Below are positions 41,415 to 50,642 of a stretch of DNA of 64,000 bases, piece by piece. Where the stretch lies: the NCBI RefSeq assembly GCF_900117445.1, contig NZ_FPEJ01000003.1, positions 186,001 to 250,000 of the forward strand, written 5' to 3'. The stretch comes from Hyphomicrobium sp. NDB2Meth4. Lineage in GTDB: Bacteria; Pseudomonadota; Alphaproteobacteria; Rhizobiales; Hyphomicrobiaceae. Under the pieces are notes generated by a model that was given only the letters and a program-made list of their open reading frames with translations, searched no databases and was not told where the DNA came from. Within the stretch, counting starts at the first letter, position 1, and each line of letters opens with the position of its first letter. The position numbers were made by a program, and so were the translations under genes.

Positions 41415-41912
41415 TTAGGCCTGGCCCTCGGTCTCGAACATGGTCGAAACCAGCGCCTCGCGGCTCTGCTTACCCGCCCAGACGACGAACTGGAAGGCCT
41501 GATAGTAGCGCTCGCACCCCTCAAGCGCCGCCTGCAGCATCGCCTCGCACTGGGCCGAAGTCGCCACTGAGCCGTTCAGCAGCAGCGCGTGGCGGAACAT
41601 CACCAAGCCTTCCTGGGTCCACAGATCGAAATGGCCGAGCCAGAGCTGCTCGTTGATCTGCGCCACCAGCTTGTACATTTCGTTGAGGCGGTTCTCCGGC
41701 ACCCGGAAATCGAATGCGCACGCAAGGTGCAGCGCCTCGAGGTCGTCGCGCCAATTCAGCGACACATGATAATCGGTCCAGGTGCCGGCGATGACGAGGG
41801 TCAGCTCGTCGTCATTCGTCCGGTCGCAGGCCCAGTCGTGCGCACCAGCTAACCGCTCGATGAGATCGATCGGGTTCGTCACACGGCCGTAGCCAACGTG
41901 TTCAGCCGACAT
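41415..41912 (-). CDS. YbjN domain-containing protein
   Basis: 165 residues of the YbjN (type III secretion chaperone-like) fold: an opening LIERLAGAHDWACDRTNDDEL, the strand VIAGTWTDYHVSLNWRDDLEALHLACAFDF, then NRLNEMYKLVAQINEQLWLGHFDLW and an acidic helix at the end. Proteins of this fold often act as small chaperones or regulators of stress and motility, but the function here is unknown. Hyphomicrobiales genomes usually carry it between ubiK and proC, as here. Confidence 0.88.
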   Translation of the reverse strand: MSAEHVGYGRVTNPIDLIERLAGAHDWACDRTNDDELTLVIAGTWTDYHVSLNWRDDLEALHLACAFDFRVPENRLNEMYKLVAQINEQLWLGHFDLWTQEGLVMFRHALLLNGSVATSAQCEAMLQAALEGCERYYQAFQFVVWAGKQSREALVSTMFETEGQA

Positions 41913-42091
41913 GCTTCGAGGATCCCTCTATGGTCTCGCGTTCTTTTTTATGGTCGATGCAAAAGCTACGCGACATCACGAGAGCAACTACTCAACCAAC
42001 ACGGGCGACGAAAACATCAGCCGGGCACGAGTCGCAAGTTCGGCCCGGCCTTGTCCACGGGCAAAGTACTTGTGAGGAAACCATTTTGTTG

Positions 42092-42355
42092 TCAGGCGGT
42101 GCGCGATTGCGCGAGTTGCTGCTCCAGCTCGGCGATGCGCGCTTCGAGTCTTTCGTTCTCCGCGCGCGCCTTCTCGGCCATCGCCTTCACCGCTTCGAAC
42201 TCCTCGCGGCGCACCACGTCCATCTCGCGCAGGAAGCGTTCGCCCTGCGAGCGGAACACCTGTTCGGCCTCTTTCCTGAGGCCATCGGCCGCGCCAGCAG
42301 CATCCGTCATCAGCTTGGCAAACTCATCGAGGAAGCGATTGGTCGTCTGGGTCAT
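42092..42355 (-). CDS. ubiK: Ubiquinone biosynthesis accessory factor UbiK (BMFP)
   Basis: 87 residues. The N-terminus is an amphipathic helix (RFLDEFAKLMTDAAGAADGL), followed by a coiled coil (about residues 30-85, REEFEAVKAMAEKARAENERLEARIAELEQQLAQ). UbiK/BMFP proteins are membrane-associated and support the aerobic ubiquinone metabolon; the coiled coil is trimeric in related proteins. It is divergent from lgt across 182 bases and lies upstream of the ybjN gene on the same strand. Confidence 0.9.
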   Translation of the reverse strand: MTQTTNRFLDEFAKLMTDAAGAADGLRKEAEQVFRSQGERFLREMDVVRREEFEAVKAMAEKARAENERLEARIAELEQQLAQSRTA

Positions 42356-42537
42356 GGGTATTTGCTCCGTGAGTTGCTCTTCTTGATAGAGACCGGTCGG
42401 ACTATGAGCGCCACGCCTACCCCATTCAAGGCGTCCTCGACCCTTGACAGAGCGTCACGGCGCCGAAATCGTGCGGCGCCCGGATGGAGGGTGCCTAGCC
42501 CACAGGAGCGGCCGCTGACCGCGGCTTGTCGATTCTC

Positions 42538-43392
42538 ATGAACATGCTGACCACCCTCTGGGCGATTCCCTTTCCCAACCTCGACCCCGTTGCGCTGCAA
42601 ATCGGCCCGGTGGCGATCAAGTGGTATGGCCTCGCCTATCTGGCGGGACTGCTGCTTGGCTGGCTCTATATCCGCCGTCTCCTCAGCACTCCCTACCTGT
42701 GGGCCAAGGACACGCCCCCGTTCACGCCCGCGAAGGTCGACGACCTCCTCCTCTATATAACGGCGGGCGTTGTGCTCGGCGGTAGGCTCGGTTTCGTCAT
42801 CTTCTATGAGCCGAGCTACTACATCGCCAATCCGCAGGACATTATCGCCGTTTGGAAGGGCGGCATGGCCTTCCACGGCGCCCTCGTCGGCTGCGCCATC
42901 GCCATCTGGGCCTTCGCCCACCGCAACAACGTCAGCCCGTGGAGCACGGGAGACCTCGTGACAGCAGCGGTGCCGATCGGTCTTTTCTTCGGCCGCATCG
43001 CCAATTTCATCAACGGCGAGCTGTTCGGGCGCCCCACGACGATGCCCTGGGGCATGGTGTTCCCCGAAGCTGCCATCCACTACCCGCAGGTTGAGCCGAC
43101 GCCGCGGCATCCGAGCCAGCTCTACGAGGCAGCGCTCGAGGGGCTGCTGCTGTTTCTCGTCCTGCGTCTGCTGACGCACCATTTCGGTGCCCTGAAGCGC
43201 CCCGGCCTCGTCAGCGGCACCTTCCTCATCGGCTATGCGCTCGCCCGCTCGACCGGTGAGCTGTTCCGCGAGCCGCACTTCGCGCACGCCTTCAACATCG
43301 GCCCGCTCACCGCCGGCATTGCATACTCGATCCCGATGTTCATCCTCGGCATCGTCGTTGTGCGCTACGCGCTGAGCCGCAGCGCGAAGTGA
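42538..43392 (+). CDS. lgt: Prolipoprotein diacylglyceryl transferase
   Basis: 284 residues, inner membrane with about seven segments. It transfers diacylglyceryl from phosphatidylglycerol to the lipobox cysteine of prolipoproteins. The signature GRIANFINGELFGRP is present near residue 157, together with GGMAFHGALVG (the conserved H) and RHPSQLYEA. A TTG at 42526 is possible, but ATG at 42538 gives the family-typical N-terminus. Its TGA overlaps the GTG start of the next gene, so lgt, the methyltransferase and pgeF are coupled. Confidence 0.96.
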   Translation: MNMLTTLWAIPFPNLDPVALQIGPVAIKWYGLAYLAGLLLGWLYIRRLLSTPYLWAKDTPPFTPAKVDDLLLYITAGVVLGGRLGFVIFYEPSYYIANPQDIIAVWKGGMAFHGALVGCAIAIWAFAHRNNVSPWSTGDLVTAAVPIGLFFGRIANFINGELFGRPTTMPWGMVFPEAAIHYPQVEPTPRHPSQLYEAALEGLLLFLVLRLLTHHFGALKRPGLVSGTFLIGYALARSTGELFREPHFAHAFNIGPLTAGIAYSIPMFILGIVVVRYALSRSAK

Positions 43393-44480
43393 CGGACGGC
43401 CCCACCCCACAGGTGACGCCGCTCGCGCGTCATCTCGCCGAGCGCATCGCCCGCGACGGCCCCGTTTCCGTCGCCGACTACATAGACGTATGTCTCCAGC
43501 ACCCCGAGCATGGCTATTACCGCCGCCAAGCCGCCATCGGCGCTGCCGCCGATTTCGTCACCGCGCCGGAGATCAGTCAGGTATTCGGCGAGCTGATCGG
43601 ATTATGGTGCGCCGTCGTCTGGCAGCAGATGGGCACGCCCGCTTCGCTGCGGCTGATCGAGTTGGGGCCCGGACGCGGCACGCTGATGCGCGATGCCTTG
43701 CGCGCTGCCCGCCTCGTCCCCGCATTCCGCGCTGCGCTCCACATCGAGCTTGTCGAAACCAACGAGACGCTGAAGCAGCTGCAGCGCGCAGCGCTCTGCG
43801 ACGAGGAACTGCCACTGGAGTGGAGCAGCAAACTTGCCCCGCGCTCCGGTGCCACCATCGTCATCGCCAACGAGTTCCTCGACACGCTTCCAGCCGATCA
43901 GTTCGTGTGGCGCAACGGTGCGTGGCACTCGCGCTGTGTCGGGCTCGATGCCTCGGGCGGCCTCCAATTCATCGATGGACCGGCAGCGGAAGCGAACCTC
44001 CCCGGCTCGCTCCCGGCACCGACGGACGGCGACATCTTCGAGCATCGCCGCACTGCCTACGCACGCCTTGCTGGCGATCTCGCGGCGCTCGGCACGCCCC
44101 TCGCCGGACTCTTCATCGATTACGGGCACACCGAGCCGAACTACGGCGACACGCTGCAGGCGGTCCTTGCGCACCGCTACACCAATCCGTTGCAGACGCC
44201 CGGACAAGCCGACCTCACCATGCAGGTCGACTTCACCGCATTCGCTCACGCCATCGCCGCCGCCGGCATGCGCTGCGATGGCCCGCTTCCTCAAGCTGAG
44301 TTTCTCGGCCGCCTCGGCGCCGTCGAGCGCGCTTCAAGACTGATGGCGGCCAATCCCGCGCGCGCCGCCGAGATCGAATCCGGCATCGCCCGCCTCCTTG
44401 CCCCGACGGGCATGGGCGGCCGATTCCAAGTTCTCGGCATACGAAGCGTTGACGTCTCTCCGCTACCACCCTTCACCTGA
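43389..44480 (+). CDS. MidA/NDUFAF7-family class I methyltransferase
   Basis: 363 residues of the DUF185 family, whose mitochondrial member NDUFAF7 dimethylates an arginine of complex I subunit NDUFS2. The N-terminal YIDVCLQHPEHGYYRR and DFVTAPEISQVFGELIGLW, the SAM-binding loop LRLIELGPGRGTLMRD and ANEFLDTLPADQ are all conserved. In alphaproteobacteria this gene usually follows lgt and precedes pgeF, as here. It starts with GTG overlapping the lgt stop. Complex I arginine methylation is a reasonable hypothesis. Confidence 0.93.
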   Translation: MTDGPTPQVTPLARHLAERIARDGPVSVADYIDVCLQHPEHGYYRRQAAIGAAADFVTAPEISQVFGELIGLWCAVVWQQMGTPASLRLIELGPGRGTLMRDALRAARLVPAFRAALHIELVETNETLKQLQRAALCDEELPLEWSSKLAPRSGATIVIANEFLDTLPADQFVWRNGAWHSRCVGLDASGGLQFIDGPAAEANLPGSLPAPTDGDIFEHRRTAYARLAGDLAALGTPLAGLFIDYGHTEPNYGDTLQAVLAHRYTNPLQTPGQADLTMQVDFTAFAHAIAAAGMRCDGPLPQAEFLGRLGAVERASRLMAANPARAAEIESGIARLLAPTGMGGRFQVLGIRSVDVSPLPPFT

Positions 44481-44515
44481 GGAACACCAGAACGCATCCG
44501 CCGAGGCCGAGGCCC

Positions 44516-45289
44516 ATGCTGCAACCGATAGAAGCAACCGCGCTCGCCAGTTCGAAGCGCATCCGCCACGGCTTCTTCACGCGCCCCGGCGGTGTATCCG
44601 AGGGGCTCTACGCCGGTCTCAACTGCGGACCGGGCTCATCCGACGTGCCTGCCAACGTCGTTGAGAATCGCGCGCGCGTTTCCCGCCACCTCGGCGGAAC
44701 CAATAGTGACGTGGCGACCCTCTATCAGATCCACAGCGGCATAGCCGTCGCCATCGACGCCCCGTTCGCGCCCGACCAGCGGCCCAAGGCCGACGGCATC
44801 GTCACGCGGACGCCTGGGCTCGTCATCGGCGTGCTCACGGCCGACTGCGCCCCAGTCCTCTTCGCCGACCCCGAGGCCGGCGTCGTGGGCGCTGCCCATG
44901 CCGGCTGGCGCGGCGCCGTCGGAGGGGTCCTGGAGGCCACGATCGCCGAAATGGAGAATCTCGGGGCGCGGCGAAATTGCATTATCACTGCAATTGGCCC
45001 GGCCATTAACCAAGTTTCATATGAAGTAGGGCCAGACTTTGAAGCGGCCCTGCTCGAAAGTTGCGCGGACAACAAAATCTTTCTTTCGCGCAAAAGTCCC
45101 AACGAAAAGGCTCATTTCGACTTGCCTGGCTATGTCGAGACGAGACTTCGCAAGAGCGGCGTCGCTGAGGTTGAGAGGCAATCCCCGTGCACGTACCTGA
45201 ACGAATCGATGTTTTTCAGCTTTCGGCGCTCCCAACACCGATCGGAGCCCGATTACGGCCGTCAAATCTCCGCCATTGTCGTGGCTTAA
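44516..45289 (+). CDS. pgeF: Peptidoglycan editing factor PgeF (multi-copper polyphenol oxidoreductase/laccase domain)
   Basis: 257 residues of the DUF152/YfiH family. PgeF removes L-Ser from mis-synthesised UDP-MurNAc-L-Ser and so keeps muropeptides correct. The metal-site motifs are intact: LYQIHSG, GVLTADCAPVLFAD and GAAHAGWRGAVGGVL. GAGG lies about ten bases before the ATG. It follows the methyltransferase gene by 35 bases. GC content drops in its last 250 bases relative to the neighbours, which may mean only relaxed codon choice. Confidence 0.93.
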   Translation: MLQPIEATALASSKRIRHGFFTRPGGVSEGLYAGLNCGPGSSDVPANVVENRARVSRHLGGTNSDVATLYQIHSGIAVAIDAPFAPDQRPKADGIVTRTPGLVIGVLTADCAPVLFADPEAGVVGAAHAGWRGAVGGVLEATIAEMENLGARRNCIITAIGPAINQVSYEVGPDFEAALLESCADNKIFLSRKSPNEKAHFDLPGYVETRLRKSGVAEVERQSPCTYLNESMFFSFRRSQHRSEPDYGRQISAIVVA

Positions 45290-45492
45290 TTGCACAATCC
45301 ACAATGGCGTCCTGCGTTTTCTTCGGGGAATTGCGTTAGGGCGCCGGGACGTTCGGATTCGATCTGGACGCGGCTTTGATGACTGGTTAGACGATTCTTA
45401 GAGAGGTACCGGTCATTAGGGAGTGTAAGGCCGCAGGGTTCGTACGCCGGCCGCCGGAACAAACAGCGAGTACTCAACGGGGGAGCGTCGCC

Positions 45493-46530
45493 GTGACGAC
45501 CTTTGATGCTGCTGCGGCTTGGCAAAAGACAAAGCCAATAGCATTCGCAGTTATCGCAGGCTGGATGTGCATGGGGCTGGCCGCATGCGAGACAGCCAGC
45601 TCTGTTACATCCTTATTCAGCTCATCGGGTAGCGATGCGCCGACCGCGTCGGTCGCAAGCCCGCCGCCGATGGCTGCGCCACGCGGTGCACAGTTCGCAG
45701 TAGCGCCGGTCATCGGCCCGCCTGAGAACGTTTCCAATGAGCTGCGCACGCAGCTCATCGCCGATCTCGAACGCCAGAACCTCCGCGTCGCCAAGTCTCC
45801 GGACGAGCGCGCCGAATACACGCTGCGCGGATACGTCGTCTCCTCGCTCGAGAAGAAGGGCAACAAGTCGAAGGTGTCCTACATCTGGGACGTCACCGAC
45901 GCCAACGGCAAGGGCGTTCACCGCGTAAGCGGCGAGGAATCCGCGCCTGCCGGCAAGGGCAAAGATCCTTGGGCGGCCATGACGCCTAATCTGGTGCAAG
46001 CGATCGCGGCCAAGACGGTCACGTCGGTTGCTGGCTGGATGCCCGGTGGCGGCGCCGCCGTCGCCAGCAACGGCAGCATGGTTCAGACGGCAGCAGCCAC
46101 GACGCCGTCCTACGCAGCGCAGAAGCCCCTGGTTACCGGCAGCGTTGCCAGCAGCGGCCCGATCAACGCTCTCGTACCGGTCGTGACCGGTGCGCCGGGC
46201 GATGGCAGCACCGCACTGCGCGCGGCCCTTCAGCGTGAGCTCTCCCGCAGCGGCGTGCCGCTCTCGGATGCGCGCACGGCGAACACCTACCTCGTCGAAG
46301 GCAAGGTGGCGATGGGCACCGGCAAGGATGGCAAGCAGCCGATCACCATCGACTGGAGCGTGACCGACCCGCACGGCAAGCGGCTCGGCACCGTCTCCCA
46401 GAAAAACGAAGTTCCGCAGGGTTCGCTTGACGGCTCCTGGGGCAAGACGGCCGACGCTGCTGCCGCAGCAGCCGCACAAGGCATTGTTAAGCTCCTGCCT
46501 CAACCGACGCAGAAGACCAGCTCTAACTAA
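45493..46530 (+). CDS. Lipoprotein with duplicated periplasmic domain
   Basis: 345 residues. The N-terminus has a short hydrophobic stretch and a lipobox GLAAC with lipidated C32. The rest is an internal duplication: unit 1 (FAVAPVIGPPENVSNELRTQL, YTLRGYVV, YIWDVTDANGKGVHRVSG) and unit 2 (NALVPVVTGAPGDGSTALRAAL, YLVEGKVA, IDWSVTDPHGKRLGTVSQ), each ending in a helix before LVQAI/GIVKLL. A GTG start with GGGGGAG upstream fits. Hyphomicrobiales commonly have such a gene just before prs. The function is unknown; it may be an outer-membrane assembly or surface lipoprotein. Confidence 0.8.
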   Translation: MTTFDAAAAWQKTKPIAFAVIAGWMCMGLAACETASSVTSLFSSSGSDAPTASVASPPPMAAPRGAQFAVAPVIGPPENVSNELRTQLIADLERQNLRVAKSPDERAEYTLRGYVVSSLEKKGNKSKVSYIWDVTDANGKGVHRVSGEESAPAGKGKDPWAAMTPNLVQAIAAKTVTSVAGWMPGGGAAVASNGSMVQTAAATTPSYAAQKPLVTGSVASSGPINALVPVVTGAPGDGSTALRAALQRELSRSGVPLSDARTANTYLVEGKVAMGTGKDGKQPITIDWSVTDPHGKRLGTVSQKNEVPQGSLDGSWGKTADAAAAAAAQGIVKLLPQPTQKTSSN

Positions 46531-46581
46531 CGCACCAGGTCGCTCATCTGGCACCTGGGTCGTTTAGACCGATGGCATTGC

Positions 46582-46617
46582 GAGGGCCCCGCCGTTTACA
46601 GGCGCGGGCCCTCTTGC
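46582..46617 (+). terminator. Intrinsic terminator after the lipoprotein gene
   Basis: GAGGGCCC (46582-46589) pairs with GGGCCCTC (46606-46613); the stem is extended inside by CGCC/GGCG with a bulged C. The short tail TTGCT follows. It separates the lipoprotein gene from prs. Confidence 0.7.
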
Positions 46618-46665
46618 TAGAAGCCCCCTTCTTAGCGACCCCGGCAAGCGGCTGTGGAGGCGTAA

Positions 46666-47640
<975 letters not shown>

Positions 47641-47653
47641 CCGAACGGAAAAC

Positions 47654-47691
47654 GATGTTGGGTTGAGGCGCAAAGCTCAGAACCCAACATC
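47654..47691 (+). terminator. Stem-loop downstream of prs
   Basis: A perfect 11-bp stem GATGTTGGGTT/AACCCAACATC (47654-47664, 47681-47691) with a 16-base loop that contains a small inner GAG/CTC pairing. It lies 13 bases after the prs stop; there is no T-tract. Confidence 0.55.
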
Positions 47692-47705
47692 CCAGTTCCC
47701 ACTGT

Positions 47706-47746
47706 CATCCCGGGCGCAGCGAGCATCGCGAGCAAGACCCGGGACC
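47706..47746. repeat. REP-like palindromic intergenic repeat
   Basis: TCCCGGG (47708-47714) and CCCGGGA (47738-47744) bracket a GC-rich loop with GCGAGCA/CGCGAGCA copies. The layout, TCATCCCGGG...AAGACCCGGGA-CCCAG, resembles dispersed palindromic units of alphaproteobacterial genomes. Only one copy is in the window. Confidence 0.55.
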
Positions 47747-47777
47747 CAGCAGAAGAGCGCGCACCTCCGCGGCGAGA

Positions 47778-48131
47778 TCAAACCGCCTCTAGCGGCCCGT
47801 GATCGTCGCAATGATCGCCGTGCGGATGATGCAAATGACCGTCGACCAGATAGTCGACGTGATCGCCGTGCGGCACAGCCTCGTGTCCGCAACCAGGACC
47901 ATGCTTGTGCCCGGGCTCGTGCCCCGCGCAGCGATGCTCCGGCGTGCACCTGTCGGGGTTCTTTCCCGACACTTCGATCACATGCTCATCGACGTGATCA
48001 CCATGCATGTGATGCAAGTGGCCGTCGTGCAGGTAATCGACATGATCGCCGTGCTGCACGGCCTTGTGGCCGCAGCCCGGTCCGTGCTGGTGCGTGTGAT
48101 TTGCGTGATGCGGATCCGAACACGTCGACAT
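47778..48131 (-). CDS. Histidine-rich metal-binding repeat protein
   Basis: 117 residues, about one quarter His. It consists of two similar units of about 37 residues, each HGPGCGHKAV-HGDHVDYL-DGHLHH-HGDH-D-H, joined by a CTPEHRCAGHEPGHK linker. There is no clear signal peptide, so it may be cytoplasmic. The many His, Asp and Cys ligands predict zinc (or nickel/copper) binding, and the position 107 bases downstream of a ZnuD-like receptor in the same direction supports zinc. GGGAGG precedes the ATG at 48131; the frame extends to 48221 without a good start. It is probably a zinc reservoir or chaperone, which is inference. Confidence 0.8.
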   Translation of the reverse strand: MSTCSDPHHANHTHQHGPGCGHKAVQHGDHVDYLHDGHLHHMHGDHVDEHVIEVSGKNPDRCTPEHRCAGHEPGHKHGPGCGHEAVPHGDHVDYLVDGHLHHPHGDHCDDHGPLEAV

Positions 48132-48237
48132 GGGCGCCTCCCGATGCGAGTCATCGAACGTTGGCGCCGATCCTACGGCAGTCGCGCGGCATTGACCAGT
48201 CGAGTTGTGCTCGACGGCCACTGCCGCGCGCGACGCA

Positions 48238-50430
48238 TTAATTCAGCTTCACCGATCCGAAGAGGCGAACGCTAGCGCCCGGCAGCAGAACTTCCTCCTT
48301 GAGGAACGACGAGTGGTTGCGAACCTCCTGGTCAGCAAGGTTCTCGCCCTTGATGCCAATCGTGGTCACCGGCGTGATGCCATCGTGCGTCTCGCCGCGG
48401 TACGTGTAGCTAAGCTCCGCCGAAACAAGCGTGTATCCTTCGGTAGAAGTCTCGCCGAGACCGATCTGATCCTGATCGAAGGCGTGCAGCACACCAGTCC
48501 TGAAGAACCAAGCCGGGTCGCGGTAGAAGATACCACCGCCGAGGCGGTGTGGCGGGATGCGCGGCACGTATTCTCCGTCCGCGAACTCAGCGTGCACGAA
48601 GTCGTACTGGCCATCGACGCCCCAAAGACCGTTCCAAACGCGCCCGACATCGTACTGCGCCGTGAGCTCGGCACCGTAGAAGGTCGCGTCGCGCTGCTGG
48701 AAGGTCACCTGCTGCAGGTCGCCGGAACCGCCAAGGGCACATGAGGCGAGGTTTTCTTCGCAGAACACGCCTGGCGTGACCTGCCTGTAGATGAAGTCCG
48801 AGAACTGCGTGTAGTAGACGCTGGTATCGAAGCGCAGATCACCCTTCGCGCGTTTGAAGCCCAGTTCGATGGTCTTGGCCGACTCGATGCCAAGATTGGG
48901 ATTTCCGATCTCGAAGGTGCCGCTGGCCTCGTGCGCCCCCTTTGAGAACAGCTCTGTGGCTGCCGGTGCGCGCTCCACGTATGCTGCCGTGACGCGAGCG
49001 ACGATGTCGCTTGGCAGTTCATAGAGGGCACCAATGCTGGCGCTGAGCGGCGTATAATCACGCTCGCCTTGGAACACGACGGGATTGTCCGGGTCGGTGA
49101 CGTCGGTCCAGCCTAGACCGTCGACGGTCGTGTTCTCGATGCGCCCGGCCGCCTGCAGCCGCAGATATCGCGAAACTTGCAGCTCTTCGAACATGAACCC
49201 GGCAACCTGGTCCGTCGTTGACGGCTCCAGCAGGTTGTCGGCGTCATCTTCGAACGCCAGTCCCGTCGTCTTGCGGTGACCGATTTGGATGCCGGCGGCA
49301 CCACGCAGCTCGCCCAGCGAGGTCGCGAACGCCTGATGCTCGACCTCGATGCGGCCCTCCTGTTCCTTGTTGAGGAACCGCGCGCCGATCTCCCCTTCCG
49401 GCGACACCTCGTTGTGCTGGTAGTCGCTTGCGCCGAACCAGTAGCGGATCGCTTCGATGCCGTTCGAGTTCACGCGCCATTCGCCCTTCGACATGATCTT
49501 ATCCTGCTGCATGTCGATGTGTGCGTCCTCGCCGGGGATCCCATAGAGGCTGTTGAACTCGGTGAACGAAACGCCTGCATAGCCGTCATGCCCAACGAAC
49601 GAGCCGCCGAACGACACGCCATCGGTATCGACGAACGAGTTGGACTGGCGTCCTTGCGGTGTGTCGTAGTCGTCCGCCTTCCGCTTGAACGCATCGGCAT
49701 GAAAGACGAAGTTGCCGGAACCGGCGTTCGTGCTGAATCCCCCGTCGCGCCCCTCATCGACCGATGTGACACCGCCGCGGATCTCCGCGTCGAACCCATT
49801 GCGCGGCATGTACGATGGAATGCGATTGTTATCGACCGACACCACGCCGCCGATCGCCTGGCTGCCGTAACGCAGCGTAGCGGGGCCGCGTACGACCTCC
49901 ACCTTGTCTGCAGCGTAAGGATCGACGGGAACGGCATGGTCTTCGGAGATCGCCGACACGTCCTGCGTGCTGATGCCGTTCTCCTGAATGCGGACGCGGT
50001 TTTCATCGAGCCCGCGGATGATCGGCCGGTTGGAACCTGGCGCGAACGTCGATCCGATGATGCCTGGTTTATTCATCAACGTGTCGGTGATCGTCGGGCC
50101 GGCGGTGGCTTGGATCTCGCGCGAGGTGGCGACGGTGACCGCTACGAACGCGTCATCATCGACGATGGCACCGGGCAGCGGTTGCAGCTCCGGCGCCGCT
50201 GGCGCGCCCGAGGGAGCCGGTGCAGAGGCCGTCGACGCTGTTTTCCGCTTGGTGGACTTCTTCGGCTTCGCGATCGGGCTCGCGCTCGTGGTGACGGTCA
50301 CCGCGGGCAATTCCACAACACCGCTTGAATTGGTCCCCGACGCCGCTGGCGCCGCCGTCTGCGCCGCAACCGACGCGCTACTCATCATCAGCGCCGCCGC
50401 AGCGACGCTGTACGCAACTGATACTCTCAC
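48238..50430 (-). CDS. ZnuD-like TonB-dependent receptor
   Basis: 730 residues. Signal peptide (VSVAYSVAAAALMMSSASVAAQ) then a 60-residue Ser/Ala/Pro-rich linker, a plug domain (GLDENRVRIQENGISTQDVSAISEDHAVPVDPY, VEVVRGPATLRYGSQAIGGVVSV) and a 22-strand barrel. The EDHAVPVDPYAADKVEVVRGPATLRYGS segment is close to the plug of the zinc receptor ZnuD. The C-terminus ends in a hydrophobic residue and Asn (FGSVKLN). Start at GTG 50430 because AGGGGG lies seven bases upstream and the leader is clean. It is next to a Zur-type regulator and a His-rich protein, which suggests zinc uptake across the outer membrane. Confidence 0.9.
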   Translation of the reverse strand: MRVSVAYSVAAAALMMSSASVAAQTAAPAASGTNSSGVVELPAVTVTTSASPIAKPKKSTKRKTASTASAPAPSGAPAAPELQPLPGAIVDDDAFVAVTVATSREIQATAGPTITDTLMNKPGIIGSTFAPGSNRPIIRGLDENRVRIQENGISTQDVSAISEDHAVPVDPYAADKVEVVRGPATLRYGSQAIGGVVSVDNNRIPSYMPRNGFDAEIRGGVTSVDEGRDGGFSTNAGSGNFVFHADAFKRKADDYDTPQGRQSNSFVDTDGVSFGGSFVGHDGYAGVSFTEFNSLYGIPGEDAHIDMQQDKIMSKGEWRVNSNGIEAIRYWFGASDYQHNEVSPEGEIGARFLNKEQEGRIEVEHQAFATSLGELRGAAGIQIGHRKTTGLAFEDDADNLLEPSTTDQVAGFMFEELQVSRYLRLQAAGRIENTTVDGLGWTDVTDPDNPVVFQGERDYTPLSASIGALYELPSDIVARVTAAYVERAPAATELFSKGAHEASGTFEIGNPNLGIESAKTIELGFKRAKGDLRFDTSVYYTQFSDFIYRQVTPGVFCEENLASCALGGSGDLQQVTFQQRDATFYGAELTAQYDVGRVWNGLWGVDGQYDFVHAEFADGEYVPRIPPHRLGGGIFYRDPAWFFRTGVLHAFDQDQIGLGETSTEGYTLVSAELSYTYRGETHDGITPVTTIGIKGENLADQEVRNHSSFLKEEVLLPGASVRLFGSVKLN

Positions 50431-50455
50431 GGATACGCCCCCTAACACGCAATAC

Positions 50456-50471
50456 GGATGTTATAATATCC
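50456..50471. promoter_or_regulatory. Candidate Zur operator at the ZnuD-like gene promoter
   Basis: GGATGTTATAATATCC is an imperfect palindrome (7 of 8 positions) ending 26 bases before the receptor start and overlapping a likely -10 region. The sequence ATGTTATA recurs upstream of the zur gene. AT-rich Zur boxes of this general kind are known in alphaproteobacteria. Confidence 0.6.
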
Positions 50472-50642
50472 ATTAACTAACCCTGGTCAACCCGGGGTGC
50501 GCCGGTCGCTATGACATGGGCTCGCAAGTGCAGACTGTGAGCCACACTGCGTTAGCCAGCGGCCAGCGATCGCATCGGCCGGTCGATCGACTTTAATTTC
50601 GTCAGGTCAGGAGATCAGCCCGCCGTCCCATTCAAACGCAGA

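Noticed and set aside
42352-43410. Minus-strand 352-codon frame opposite lgt
   Set aside because: Shadow frame over a confidently assigned lgt.
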